From JAAZCI01 sp046462535 (GTDB lineage Bacteria > Pseudomonadota > Gammaproteobacteria > Cardiobacteriales > Wohlfahrtiimonadaceae): a stretch of DNA of 64,000 bases. The stretch spans positions 1-64,000 of the forward strand of contig JBKGVF010000021.1 in the NCBI GenBank assembly GCA_046462535.1. The letters are read 5' to 3'. Below are positions 1-8,832 of the stretch, piece after piece. The translations under genes and the position numbers were made by a program. The notes below the pieces were generated by a model. That model was not told where the DNA came from, made no database searches, and was given only the letters and a program-made list of their open reading frames with translations. The number at the start of each line of letters is the position of its first letter. The stretch's first letter is position 1.

Positions 1-831
1 ATCAATAAAGAGAATAATCTGCCCATCGGCCTTCTCAAGTTCATTGAGAACCGCTTTTAGACGCTCTTCAAACTCTCCGCGGAATTTTGCACCCGCAATA
101 AGCGCCCCTAAGTCGAGTGATAAAACACGCTTTCCTTTTAAACCCTCGGGCACTTCACCATTGACGATCCGTTGCGCTAAACCCTCCACAATCGCCGTTT
201 TACCGACACCGGGCTCACCAATGAGGACAGGATTATTCTTAGTCCGGCGCGATAAAACCTGAATCGAACGGCGAATCTCTTCATCACGCCCAATCACAGG
301 ATCGAGCTTACCGAGCTCAGCCCGCTCTGTTAAATCGACGGTATATTTGCTTAATGCTTCCCGATGACTCTCGGCATTTGGATCTTGCACGCTTTCACCT
401 CCTCGAATGGCATCGATGGCCTGATTTAAATTCTCTTTTGTAACACCACACTCTTGCAATACTTTCGCAAGCTCACGGTTTTCATCTAAAATTCCGAGAA
501 CGAATACTTCAGATGAGAGGTAACTATCACCCCGGCGATGCATCTCCTTTTCTGCAGCAATTAGGACACGCTGTAGATTTTGACTGATATGGAGATCATT
601 ACTGCCAGAGACTTGAGGAAAACGGCTAATTAACTCCTCAACTTTCTGGCTGAGAAGGGGAAGATTAGCACGACATTGGCGAAAGAGGGGGAGAACCGAT
701 CCCTCTTTCTGATTAAGCATCACACTCAACAGATGTTCAGGCTCAATATATTGATGATTTTTCTGTAATGCTAAACTCTGCGCATCACTTAATGCTCTTA
801 AAAAGGCTTGGGTAAATTTATCTTGATTCAT
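1..831 (-). CDS. clpB: ATP-dependent disaggregase ClpB, N-terminal 277 residues (runs off the window)
   Basis: Hsp100 chaperone that works with DnaK to dissolve protein aggregates in the cytoplasm. The reading frame begins MNQDKFTQAFLRALSDAQ and runs to the left edge without a stop. Residues 1-145 form the Clp N-terminal repeat domain, including YIEPEHLLSVML. The first AAA+ module follows with DPVIGRDEEIRRSIQVLSRR, a Walker A motif GEPGVGKT near residue 205, and Walker B beginning IILFID at the edge. This N-terminal domain with its spacing to AAA1 separates it from ClpA and ClpC. A perfect heat-shock promoter sits just upstream. The remaining two thirds of the gene (middle domain and AAA2) lie outside the window. 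Confidence 0.95.
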   Translation of the reverse strand, partial: MNQDKFTQAFLRALSDAQSLALQKNHQYIEPEHLLSVMLNQKEGSVLPLFRQCRANLPLLSQKVEELISRFPQVSGSNDLHISQNLQRVLIAAEKEMHRRGDSYLSSEVFVLGILDENRELAKVLQECGVTKENLNQAIDAIRGGESVQDPNAESHREALSKYTVDLTERAELGKLDPVIGRDEEIRRSIQVLSRRTKNNPVLIGEPGVGKTAIVEGLAQRIVNGEVPEGLKGKRVLSLDLGALIAGAKFRGEFEERLKAVLNELEKADGQIILFID

Positions 832-871
832 AGGAATCCTCCCGATATTACATAACTTTCAACTCTCTTTA

Positions 872-899
872 AGATGGGGATTGGTTTCATTTTTTCAAG
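872..899 (-). promoter_or_regulatory. Sigma-32 (RpoH) heat-shock promoter of clpB
   Basis: Read on the minus strand, CTTGAAA is followed after 13 bases by CCCCATCT, matching the RpoH consensus CTTGAAA-N11-16-CCCCATNT at every defined position. It lies about 40 bp before the clpB start, the expected place, so clpB is very likely heat-inducible. Confidence 0.9.
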
Positions 900-1017
900 T
901 TAAGTCAAGCCCTTCTCTCTCCCAATCAAGAAATAGTCCTCGCACCGATACCACAACTTCTATACTGTAGGGAGAGGGCATAGAATAATAATTATCGATG
1001 AAGAGGAGGATTTCTCA

Positions 1018-2154
1018 ATGACAACACGAACATTTTTAGCCCCCTTTACCCTAAAGAGTGGGGTGACCCTTAAAAACCGCATTGTAATGGCCCCTATGAC
1101 CACCTGTTCTAGCTTTCATGATGGGCAACCTACCGACGATGAACTAGCTTATTACCGTTTACGAAGTGGCGGTCCAGGAATGGTAATCTCAGCTGCTGCT
1201 AATGTCTCTGCAATAGGTAAGGGCTTTGAAGGGCAGATGAGTGTCGCTTCAGATCGCTTCATCCCTCGCCTTACAAAGGTGGCTAATGCCTTAAAAGTAG
1301 GGGGTGCAAAAGCAATTTTACAACTTCATCATAGTGGTCGAATGAGTAATTCTGCTCTCTTACGGGGAGCAGAACCGGTAAGTGCCAGTGCTATTCCTGC
1401 AGAACGTCCTAGAGCTGAGATACCTCGTGAACTGACCGAAGATGAGATCGAAGCGACAATTAACGATTTTGCAAAAGCGGCAAAGCGGGCTCTGAAAGCT
1501 GGATTTGATGGTGTTGAGATTCATGGTGCAAATACGTATCTAGTACAACAATTCTTCTCTCCCCACTCAAATCGTCGTGAAGATCGTTGGGGGGGCTCTC
1601 TTGAAAAGCGCCTAACCTTTCCTTTATTAGTAGTAGAACGGATTGCACAAGTAGTGCAGCAATATGGCTCTCCCAATTTTATTGTCGGTTATCGACTCTC
1701 ACCTGAGGAGTATGAGACTCCCGGTATTACTTTAACTGATACCCTGACACTCATTGAGCATCTGATTGAGATGCCGATTGATTACCTTCATCTCTCATTA
1801 GCTAATGTATGGCAATCTCCAAAAACGGCTCATCCCGATCAGCGTCCCATTGCAATACAGATAAATGAAGCACTTAATGAGCGTATCCCTCTTATTGTGG
1901 TGGGAAATATTAGTACCCCCGATGAAGCAGAAGAGGTTATCGCCCACAATATTCCTCTAGTTGCATTAGGAAAGGCCCTACTTCGTGAACCTAAATGGGT
2001 AGAGAAAGTTGAGGCGGGGGATGAGAGGGCGATTCGTTACACAATCTCCCAATCCGATTATGACTCCTTACACATTCCTGCAGCGATGGGCTACCTTTTA
2101 GAGAAAGGATTTGCCACTGAGATGGGGTATAGCCATCTGCTTTCGTCAAATTAG
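1018..2154 (+). CDS. NADH:flavin oxidoreductase, Old Yellow Enzyme family
   Basis: FMN-dependent TIM-barrel ene-reductase, 378 residues. Family signatures are LKNRIVMAPMTT near residue 20, the flavin-site stretch GFDGVEIHGANTYLVQQF near residue 160, then SPHSNRREDRWGGSLEKR, and a C-terminal GNISTPDEAEEVI and LGKALLREPKW phosphate-binding region. The start has a strong ribosome site, GAGGAGG, 9 bases upstream. It is closest in layout to the YqjM/YqiG-type enzymes that reduce activated alkenes; the physiological substrate cannot be read from sequence. It stands alone, divergent from clpB, with no clear operon partner. Confidence 0.9.
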   Translation: MTTRTFLAPFTLKSGVTLKNRIVMAPMTTCSSFHDGQPTDDELAYYRLRSGGPGMVISAAANVSAIGKGFEGQMSVASDRFIPRLTKVANALKVGGAKAILQLHHSGRMSNSALLRGAEPVSASAIPAERPRAEIPRELTEDEIEATINDFAKAAKRALKAGFDGVEIHGANTYLVQQFFSPHSNRREDRWGGSLEKRLTFPLLVVERIAQVVQQYGSPNFIVGYRLSPEEYETPGITLTDTLTLIEHLIEMPIDYLHLSLANVWQSPKTAHPDQRPIAIQINEALNERIPLIVVGNISTPDEAEEVIAHNIPLVALGKALLREPKWVEKVEAGDERAIRYTISQSDYDSLHIPAAMGYLLEKGFATEMGYSHLLSSN

Positions 2155-2281
2155 AGGAAATAGTTACTATTTTTGGTGGTTTATCCGCTCAATAGCAGGG
2201 GATTTGCTAAAATAATGATTCTCCTCTCGAAAGAGGGGAATCATTACCCATTACAATCAATAAACGAGCTCTATAGACCTT

Positions 2282-3094
2282 ATGAAACGCTTTTTCCACC
2301 TACTCTCTACTCTTATTGTGCCCCTTATCCTAACAACAGGGTGCTCATTTACAATTGAGTCGGTGGATCCTAAGGTCTCATGGTTACCTGCTCCTAGTAA
2401 AATTCGGCTCACCTTTGTTAATCAAACTGAACAAGCCATCAACTTCACCCTCTTTACTGGCTATGATGAGCTACGCCATAAAAGTCTTCGCTACCTCCCT
2501 ACCATTCATTATAACCAGAAGCGAATTGCGCTCTATAAACAACAGATTCGTGCTATAGCAGCGCTTCAAAAGCGTTTAACAACCTATCCCGACTATCTTA
2601 TTGAGATTCATAATCAAGAGTTACAGAAACGCTTAATTGCCGAGAATGAGGCTTTTCAGCGTGCAACGCCAGCCCCAAAAGGGCACGATCGCTTAATCTC
2701 AGGACTCTTTAAGGAGATTTATCCTATTGGGACATTAGTTGAGCCTGCTGAATCGATCACCATTGAGCTAACCAATAGCAATGCCAAGACATTAGTAGTC
2801 GGTAGTAATAATCAACAGCTCTACAATGCCATTGAGCTTGCTCACTTCTCTCCTAAAGCGGGGCAACATTACTTAATTGAATATTGGGAAGAGTATAGCT
2901 CGAGCCATTTTTTAAATCATAAGGAGCCATGGGTCTTAACCCATAATGTGATTCGTATCGCCCATTTAGATGATAAAAATCGTGAGCGAGTCGTTGTCTC
3001 AACAAGTCCTAAAGAGCCATTAATGGATTCACCTGAAAAGTTTGATCTTATGAGCTATCAGCTCCTTTTAACACTCTTTGAACGGGTCTATTAA
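2282..3094 (+). CDS. Predicted lipoprotein of unknown function
   Basis: 270 residues. A signal peptide of about 20 residues ends in the lipobox LTTGC (Cys21), so the mature protein should be lipid-anchored and exported. The rest is soluble and mixed alpha/beta, with a Lys/Arg- and Gln-rich helical stretch at about residues 80-130 and no transmembrane segment. I recognise no domain. It follows the oxidoreductase after 127 bp and is convergent with the purine permease. Whether it works in the outer or inner membrane is open; residue +2 is Ser, which does not argue for inner-membrane retention. Confidence 0.7.
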   Translation: MKRFFHLLSTLIVPLILTTGCSFTIESVDPKVSWLPAPSKIRLTFVNQTEQAINFTLFTGYDELRHKSLRYLPTIHYNQKRIALYKQQIRAIAALQKRLTTYPDYLIEIHNQELQKRLIAENEAFQRATPAPKGHDRLISGLFKEIYPIGTLVEPAESITIELTNSNAKTLVVGSNNQQLYNAIELAHFSPKAGQHYLIEYWEEYSSSHFLNHKEPWVLTHNVIRIAHLDDKNRERVVVSTSPKEPLMDSPEKFDLMSYQLLLTLFERVY

Positions 3095-3100
3095 CCAATA

Positions 3101-3132
3101 AAAAAATGCCCTAGTATCTATCACTAGGGCAT
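3101..3132 (-). terminator. Rho-independent terminator of the purine permease gene
   Basis: A perfect 10-bp stem (ATGCCCTAGT at 3106-3115 with ACTAGGGCAT at 3123-3132) and a 7-base loop. Six A residues on the plus strand before the stem give a U-tract only for minus-strand transcription, so it terminates the leftward permease transcript. Confidence 0.85.
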
Positions 3133-3172
3133 CTTAGAAGCTTAAAGATTTTAAATTGATCGAGAAGCGTTT

Positions 3173-4507
3173 TTAGATCTCTTCGGTGATCTTCTCCCGC
3201 CCAGGAAGAATGAGGTTCAACGTTAACGCAAAGAGTGAGCCCACAGTTATCCCTGATCCTAACGCCTCTTTAAAGAAGCTTGGTAGATGATTAAAGAGCT
3301 CTGGCCTCATAGTAACCGCTAATCCTGCCCCTAAAGAGACAGCAATAATTAAGCCATTACGACGATTCTGCTCCACTTTACCTAACATCTGAATTCCAGC
3401 AGTAATAATCATGGCAAACATCATCAACCCTGCTCCACCTAATACTGGTAGCGGGATCGAAACGATCGTAGCCCCAAAGATAGGGAAGAAGCCTGCAATC
3501 ATAAGCAGAACACCTGTTAGCGCCACCACAAATCGACTCGCCACACCTGTTAATGAGATGACTCCAATATTTTGGGCAAATGTTGAGAATGGCGTTGTGG
3601 ACATAATAGCGGCTAACGCCGATCCTAACCCTTCACAGAGAATTCCCCGCTGCATATGGGCTCCGGTAATCGGGGTTTTAGTTGCCGCCCCTAAAGCTAA
3701 GAAGTTACCACTTGATTCAACAATAGTAACGAGATAGGCGATACTCATACCGATGATGCCTGAGATAGGAAAGGAGAGACCAAAATGGAGGGGACTCGGT
3801 AATTCAAACAGAGCTGCTTCCCGAATATCAGTAAAATCCACTAGACCTAGCGGAATTCCAAACCCTTTCTCCAATATGATAGCTAATAGATATCCTGCGA
3901 CCATTCCAATTACGATTGCGGCAGAGGCGAATATTCCTCGACCCCATTGAACTAAGCCTATGACTAGGAAGAGTACAAAAAAGGCCATCAAGAGATTCGA
4001 TACCTGCGCATATCCTGGAGCCCCAATCTGCCCACCGGCAAACCAATCGATCCCAACAGGAAGAAGACTCAACCCAATCATCGAGACCACTGTTCCCGTT
4101 ACAACAGGAGGGAAGAGTTTACGGATCTGTGGCATAAAAAAGCTACCAATAATCATCACTAATGAGGCTACAAGTGAGGAGCCTAAAATACCAGCGACCC
4201 CATAATCACTCTTACCAATAGCGATAGCGGCTGCCACAAAGGTAAAGCTTGTCCCCATTACCGTAGGTAGACGAATACCAATAGGACCTACACCTCGAGA
4301 TTGAACAAATGTCACAACTCCCGATACTAAAAGGGCCGCACTAACCAATGCTGTTGTCTCTGTAGGGGTCATTCCCAGCGCGCTACCAATAACTAATGGT
4401 ACCGCAATAATCCCACCTAATGCTGCTAATAGATGTTGAGCGGCCAACAGCCAAGCCAATCCTAATGGGGGACGATCTTCAACATTATAGAGAAGCTCTT
4501 CATTCAT
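3173..4507 (-). CDS. NCS2-family purine (xanthine/uric acid type) permease
   Basis: Inner-membrane nucleobase:cation symporter, 444 residues, about 14 hydrophobic segments. The order of motifs follows the XanQ/UacT branch rather than UraA: QHLLAALGGIIAVPLVIG near the N-terminus, IRLPTVMGTSFTFV, LFPPVVTGTVVSMIGLSLLPVGIDW, the substrate-site Glu in IVESSGNFLALG, and TFAQNIGVISLTGVASR corresponding to the NCS2 signature. The last is intermediate between xanthine and urate transporters, so the exact purine is unsettled. It is monocistronic, preceded by a long structured leader with an internal terminator, and ends at its own terminator. Confidence 0.88.
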   Translation of the reverse strand: MNEELLYNVEDRPPLGLAWLLAAQHLLAALGGIIAVPLVIGSALGMTPTETTALVSAALLVSGVVTFVQSRGVGPIGIRLPTVMGTSFTFVAAAIAIGKSDYGVAGILGSSLVASLVMIIGSFFMPQIRKLFPPVVTGTVVSMIGLSLLPVGIDWFAGGQIGAPGYAQVSNLLMAFFVLFLVIGLVQWGRGIFASAAIVIGMVAGYLLAIILEKGFGIPLGLVDFTDIREAALFELPSPLHFGLSFPISGIIGMSIAYLVTIVESSGNFLALGAATKTPITGAHMQRGILCEGLGSALAAIMSTTPFSTFAQNIGVISLTGVASRFVVALTGVLLMIAGFFPIFGATIVSIPLPVLGGAGLMMFAMIITAGIQMLGKVEQNRRNGLIIAVSLGAGLAVTMRPELFNHLPSFFKEALGSGITVGSLFALTLNLILPGREKITEEI

Positions 4508-4546
4508 AATCTATACTCTCTTTCCTTAAATTAGATAAATTTTGGA

Positions 4547-4572
4547 TAAAAAAATGAGCCCAAATGGGCTCA
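4547..4572 (-). terminator. Intrinsic terminator inside the permease leader (attenuator)
   Basis: On the minus strand TGAGCCC-ATTT-GGGCTCA is followed by seven T residues, a complete intrinsic terminator. It lies downstream of the predicted promoter and about 40 bases before the permease start codon, so transcription must read through it to express the gene. This is the arrangement of an attenuator or of a riboswitch expression platform. Confidence 0.75.
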
Positions 4573-4764
4573 GCGCTCTTTTCGAGTGATCTAATGAGGT
4601 CACTCCATTAATCATAATCATCCATTCTATAAGTGTTGTGGCATGAGTAGATCGCCACGTTAATAGCAATTCGCTTAAAACCGCTACATCAATAATCTGG
4701 TTACGATCCAATTGCTCTCCCACTTATTAACAATAGAGTCATCTAAAAAATTTGACGCATTATA
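4547..4764 (-). promoter_or_regulatory. Structured 5' leader and promoter of the purine permease
   Basis: The minus strand has TTCGCA (rc of 4783-4788), an 18-base spacer and a perfect TATAAT (rc of 4759-4764). The leader of about 200 nt then contains three inverted repeats: AGCAATT with AATTGCT (4710-4716 and 4665-4671), GTGGC with GCCAC (4654-4658 and 4638-4642), and GAGTGA with TCACTC (4600-4605 and 4584-4589), followed by the intrinsic terminator. I cannot match it to the classical purine riboswitch. Ligand and mechanism are unknown. The stretch 4765-4829 holds only the promoter's upstream part and the tyrB 3' end. Confidence 0.55.
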
Positions 4765-4829
4765 CGCTACTTCCATAATGAATGCGAATTAGGATGGGGA
4801 AGCGATCAAACCTCCCCACCTCTTCCCAT

Positions 4830-6032
4830 CTATGGGTTAAGTAGAGTCTCAGCAATTGCATTGGCCACATAATCGACATTACTACTGGTCAATCCTGAGA
4901 TACAGATACGCCCATTATTGAGGAGATAGACCCCATGACGTTGCCGTAATGTTGCAATCTGGTCAGGTAAAAGCCCTGTAAAGGCAAACATACCGCTCTG
5001 CTCTAAGAGATGATTAAAGCGTGAAGAGCCTAATACTTCATCGAGTTTCGCCACTAATAATTCTCGCATTTTACGGATACGTTGACGCATCTCATCGACT
5101 TCCGCCATCCATTTGGTCCGTAATCCATCGGCATTTAATACCGTTGTAACCAGTAACATTCCTAAGGTAGGTGGATTTGAGTAGTTGCGACGAACCGTTG
5201 CTCTTAACTGCCCAAAAACATTATCCCGTACCTCACGATCATCACAACGGACTATAAGTGCTCCAATTCGCTCCCCATAGAGGGAGAATGTTTTCGAAAA
5301 TGAGCAGGAGATAAGAAAAGAGAGCTCCAACCTAGCAGCTTGACGAATCGCATAGATATCCTCCTCTATACCCCGTCCAAACCCTTGATAGGCAATATCG
5401 AAAAAGGGGATGATCTGATGTGCCTTTAGCTTCTCTAATAGTTGATCCCACTCCGCTTCCGTTAAATCAGCCCCTGTTGGGTTATGGCAACATGGGTGGA
5501 GAATCATTACATCAAAGGGCGCCATCTCATCGACTTGTGCTAAGAGTGCCTCAAAATCTACTGTTAAATGCTCATGATCAAAATAGGGGTAACGTTTCAC
5601 GTGAAACCCTGTTCCAGTAAAGATATCGATATGATTTGCCCAAGTCGGATCACTCACCCAAACAGTAGAGTTAGGATAGTACCGATTAAGAAAGTCCCCC
5701 CCAATTCGCAATGCTCCTGATCCTCCAAGAGATTGGATTACGGCAACGCGCCCCTCCTCAACTGCTGGATCATCACCTAATAGCAGTGGAAGAACTGCTT
5801 GATGGTATGCTTCAGACCCTTGCATCGGAAGATAGAGGGCCGGATTTTCCCGATACTCCTTATAGATTCGATCAAGAGCCTCTTTAACACTCTCTAGCTG
5901 AGGAACCTTGCCCTCATCATCATAATAAAAGCCAATACTTAAATTGATCTTATTTGGATTCTCGTCGGCTTTGAATGCCTCCACCAAAGAGAAGATCGGA
6001 TCCCCTAAGTAAGGTTCCACAGCTCTAAACAT
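4830..6032 (-). CDS. tyrB: Aromatic-amino-acid aminotransferase (TyrB-like)
   Basis: PLP-dependent class I aminotransferase, 400 residues, exchanging amino groups between tyrosine, phenylalanine or aspartate and 2-oxoacids. It follows E. coli TyrB closely: MFRAVEPYLGDPIFSLVEAF at the start, SLGGSGALRIGGDFL, WVSDPTWANH, HPCCHNPTGADLT, DIAYQGFGRGIEED, and the PLP-lysine motif SCSFSKTFSLYGERIGAL, with the substrate-binding Arg in NGRICISGL near the C-terminus. AspC-type activity is also likely. The start at 6032 is chosen because GGAGGA lies five bases upstream; a GTG four codons earlier sits inside that ribosome site. The 265 bp upstream, between divergent tyrB and truC, show nothing I can name. 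Confidence 0.93.
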   Translation of the reverse strand: MFRAVEPYLGDPIFSLVEAFKADENPNKINLSIGFYYDDEGKVPQLESVKEALDRIYKEYRENPALYLPMQGSEAYHQAVLPLLLGDDPAVEEGRVAVIQSLGGSGALRIGGDFLNRYYPNSTVWVSDPTWANHIDIFTGTGFHVKRYPYFDHEHLTVDFEALLAQVDEMAPFDVMILHPCCHNPTGADLTEAEWDQLLEKLKAHQIIPFFDIAYQGFGRGIEEDIYAIRQAARLELSFLISCSFSKTFSLYGERIGALIVRCDDREVRDNVFGQLRATVRRNYSNPPTLGMLLVTTVLNADGLRTKWMAEVDEMRQRIRKMRELLVAKLDEVLGSSRFNHLLEQSGMFAFTGLLPDQIATLRQRHGVYLLNNGRICISGLTSSNVDYVANAIAETLLNP

Positions 6033-6297
6033 ATAATCCTCCACAGAGTTTTCATTTAATGTGTATTACAATCCCCTTTAACCCACAATCCTTACCCATC
6101 TTTGATATGATCGATCTCTACTTTTATGGTTAGGGATTACTCTCTTCTAAAGTGTGATTGCATTATAGTACAAGATAATTTTGGGACATGAGCCTCTCTC
6201 GATTATTATGAAGTCTTAAGAATAATAAGGATCACCCTGCTCCTACAGAAAAGAGTCTCTGCTCCATTCTCTCATGTTATGAAAGTACTATTCAATA

Positions 6298-7059
6298 ATG
6301 ATGAATGATTTAACGAAAGATATCGTCAACCCTCTCCCGATTCTCTACCAAGATGAGGCGATTATAGCCATTAATAAACCACCCGGTTGGTTTGTGCATC
6401 GCTCCTCGCTCGACCCCTCTGTGAAGAGCGTTGTTCTACAGAGTCTACGGGATCAGGTGGGGGCCTATCTCTATCCAATCCATCGCCTCGATCGACCCAC
6501 CTCAGGTATCTTACTCTTTGCCTTTACCGCCACAGCAGCAGAGGCGGTTGGGCAACAGTTTAGAGAGAATCGTCTAAAGAAGCTCTACCATGCGGTAACC
6601 CGAGGTTATCTTCCTGACGAAGGGGTGATTACACGCCCCTTAAAACGGATACGCACCAGTGATAATAGAGCAATATTGGAGGAAGCTATCACCCACTACC
6701 GCTCTCTGGCCACTACAGAGCTCCCCTATCCAGTAAGGCGCTATCCAACTGCACGCTACTCTTTAGCAGCACTACAACCGATCACCGGTCGTTTTCATCA
6801 GCTGCGTCGTCACTTAAATAATATCAGTCACCCTATTTTAGGAGATACGAGTCATGGCGATAATCATCACAATCAATTTCTTAGAGAGACTCTTCAAACA
6901 GAGCGACTTCTTCTTCACGCCACCTCATTACGATTCCGCCACCCTCTCTCAGAGCAGTGGATAACCGTAACAGCACCGTGGGATCATACCTTTCAAACTC
7001 TATTGGAGCGATTAAAACTTCCGGCAACACCACCCCAATCGCCCCAGTTTCTAATCTAA
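6298..7059 (+). CDS. truC: tRNA pseudouridine(65) synthase TruC
   Basis: RluA-family pseudouridine synthase, 253 residues, modifying U65 of certain tRNAs. It matches TruC through LPILYQDEAIIAINKPPGW, the catalytic motif HRLDRPTSGIL (Asp near residue 64), QQFRENRLKKLYHAVTRGYL, and the TruC-typical PVRRYPTARYSLAALQP and TGRFHQLRRHLNNISHPILGD. There is no N-terminal S4 domain, as expected for TruC. Two adjacent ATG codons open the frame and no clear ribosome site precedes them. It is followed after 47 bp by the rhomboid gene on the same strand. Confidence 0.92.
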   Translation: MMNDLTKDIVNPLPILYQDEAIIAINKPPGWFVHRSSLDPSVKSVVLQSLRDQVGAYLYPIHRLDRPTSGILLFAFTATAAEAVGQQFRENRLKKLYHAVTRGYLPDEGVITRPLKRIRTSDNRAILEEAITHYRSLATTELPYPVRRYPTARYSLAALQPITGRFHQLRRHLNNISHPILGDTSHGDNHHNQFLRETLQTERLLLHATSLRFRHPLSEQWITVTAPWDHTFQTLLERLKLPATPPQSPQFLI

Positions 7060-7106
7060 GGTACTATGAGCTAATTGAGCTGATCTGTTACTAAAAAGGA
7101 GTCTTT

Positions 7107-7856
7107 ATGTTCCGCAATCTACCCCCTATCACCTTAACACTACTGCTCTTAAATGGTGGTTTCTTCCTTTTAACAGAGCTACTAAAGAGTGTTGGGATAG
7201 AGCTGACCATGGTTTTAGGTAGCTTCTCCCCCATCACTACAAACTTTCATCTGTGGCAACCATTAACCCATCTCTTTATGCATGGAGGAGTTTCTCACCT
7301 ACTCTTTAACCTATTAGCGCTCACTATTTTTGGTGCTGCTGTTGAACGAACTTTAGGGAAACGCGCCTTTCTCCTCCTCTACTTTTTATCTGGCTTAGGT
7401 GCTTGGATCCTCTACAATAGTGAGCTTCTCTACCCTCTTTTAACAGCTAAGAGAGCCGTGAGTGCTGCTGGTTATGATCCCGATATGATTGGTGAGCTTT
7501 TAACTCTGGATTATAAAGGGCACTTTATTCACCAATATATCCCTAATGTTCCTGCTGTTATTGAGTATAGTGAGTATGCTTTACGCCATATTGTAGGAGC
7601 ATCCGGTGCTATCTATGGGCTATTAGCGGCATATGGATTGCTCTATCCACGCCATAAATTGATCTTTATCTTTCTCCCATTCCCTATCGAGGCTCGATAC
7701 CTGATTCCCGGTATTATGGTACTGGAGATTATTTTAGGGTTCTTAGATCTCTCTTGGAATCCAGTAGCCCATTTTGCCCACCTTGGTGGGGCTTTAACGG
7801 GTGCACTCCTCCTTCTCTACTGGCGCTGGAAGCAGCGTAAACGTCACAGTTGGTGA
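7107..7856 (+). CDS. Rhomboid-family intramembrane serine protease
   Basis: Inner-membrane protease of 249 residues that cleaves transmembrane segments. Rhomboid signatures are HLFMHGGVSHLLFNLLAL (residues 55-72), the nucleophile in GASGAIYG (Ser166) and the catalytic His in AHFAHLGGAL (His225). Six hydrophobic segments are visible. Unusually, about 50 mostly polar residues (about 112-160) lie between the third hydrophobic region and the Ser helix, longer than in GlpG. Start has AAGGAG 7 bases upstream. Substrate unknown. Confidence 0.9.
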   Translation: MFRNLPPITLTLLLLNGGFFLLTELLKSVGIELTMVLGSFSPITTNFHLWQPLTHLFMHGGVSHLLFNLLALTIFGAAVERTLGKRAFLLLYFLSGLGAWILYNSELLYPLLTAKRAVSAAGYDPDMIGELLTLDYKGHFIHQYIPNVPAVIEYSEYALRHIVGASGAIYGLLAAYGLLYPRHKLIFIFLPFPIEARYLIPGIMVLEIILGFLDLSWNPVAHFAHLGGALTGALLLLYWRWKQRKRHSW

Positions 7857-7914
7857 TCGATAAATCTGCTGCTACACTCACTATCCATTAAAAGGTATCT
7901 TTGAGGATTTAGTT

Positions 7915-8748
7915 ATGAAACGAACCATATCAATACTATTAGCACTACTCACAATCACTCCCCTTACAATTGGGATAAGTGGTACGCTCCCTCCTAAAGC
8001 AACCGATCGTATAGAGCAGACTCTCCAGATCACATCAGATGAACTCTCCCGTGTTGCTGAAAAAATCTATCGTAATGAGACCGGTGGTAAGCGAGAGAAC
8101 CTTATGGTATGGAATATTGGGGAGAATTTTCCCTCTCTTGGGATCGGTCATTTTATCTGGTATAAAGCTGGGGAAGAGGCCCACTTCGAAGAGAGTTTTC
8201 CTGGACTTGTTAATTTTTTCGTTGCCAATGGTATTGAACTTCCCTATATCTTAAAAGTGCATAAAAGTGCACCCTGGCCTGATCGTGAAAGCTTTTTAAG
8301 AGATCGACATAATATCTCAGGAGAGGCACTTCTTACCTTTCTTGAAGAGACAAAAGAGCTACAGATCCTCTATATCTACCAACGACTTGAAGGCGCATTA
8401 GCAAAGATGGAGCAACAAGCAAAAGATCCCATCGCTCTTCGCACAAAATTTTATCGAGTAGCTGCTGCAGAGAATGGTCTCTACGCTCTTATCGATTATG
8501 TTAATTTTAAAGGGGAGGGAGTTAACCCTAATGAACGTTATCAGAATCAGGGATGGGGATTATTACAGGTCTTAGAGGCGATGCCCCCCAATACTGGAGA
8601 GCTAGATGACTCTTCAGTAATGGCTGCCTTTAGTAATGCTGCCGATCAGATCTTAACGCAACGTGTCTCCAATGCCGACCCGAGCCGTAATGAGGAGCGT
8701 TGGTTAACGGGTTGGCGCAATCGAGTAGCAAGTTACCGAATCCCATAA
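7915..8748 (+). CDS. Secreted protein, possible lysozyme-like fold
   Basis: 277 residues with a signal peptide (about residues 1-22, MKRTISILLALLTITPLTIG). The mature part contains NETGGKRENLMVWNIGENF and SLGIGHFIWY (residues 54-83). The arrangement of Glu55 followed by a GIGH motif recalls the active-site start of phage-type lysozymes (Glu, then T-x-GIGH), but the rest is not recognisable and the second acidic residue cannot be assigned. Conserved-looking blocks follow, such as AAAENGLYALIDYVNFKGEG and RYQNQGWGLLQVLEAMP. It is exported and probably periplasmic. A role in cell-wall turnover is inference only. Confidence 0.65.
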   Translation: MKRTISILLALLTITPLTIGISGTLPPKATDRIEQTLQITSDELSRVAEKIYRNETGGKRENLMVWNIGENFPSLGIGHFIWYKAGEEAHFEESFPGLVNFFVANGIELPYILKVHKSAPWPDRESFLRDRHNISGEALLTFLEETKELQILYIYQRLEGALAKMEQQAKDPIALRTKFYRVAAAENGLYALIDYVNFKGEGVNPNERYQNQGWGLLQVLEAMPPNTGELDDSSVMAAFSNAADQILTQRVSNADPSRNEERWLTGWRNRVASYRIP

Positions 8749-8762
8749 GATAGAGAGAGTAT

Positions 8763-8795
8763 TGTGGATAAGTTTGTGGGTAAGAGTGCGGATAA
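8763..8795. other. DnaA-box group A
   Basis: A perfect DnaA box TGTGGATAA (8763-8771) followed by the near-matches TGTGGGTAA (8775-8783) and TGCGGATAA (8787-8795), all in the same orientation and evenly spaced by 12 bp. It is the leftmost of four such groups in the intergenic regions of this window. Confidence 0.6.
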
Positions 8796-8832
8796 TTGTG
8801 GGATTATAGTAGTGCCGAGGTGGAAGGGGGAG

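Noticed and set aside
2173..2358. A 61-codon plus-strand frame overlapping the lipoprotein start
   Set aside because: No ribosome site, ends within the signal-peptide coding region of the real gene in another frame.
4526..4723. A 65-codon minus-strand frame (GTG start) through the permease leader
   Set aside because: It reads straight through the terminator hairpin and has no convincing ribosome site; ribosomes there would defeat the attenuator. A short regulatory frame cannot be fully excluded.
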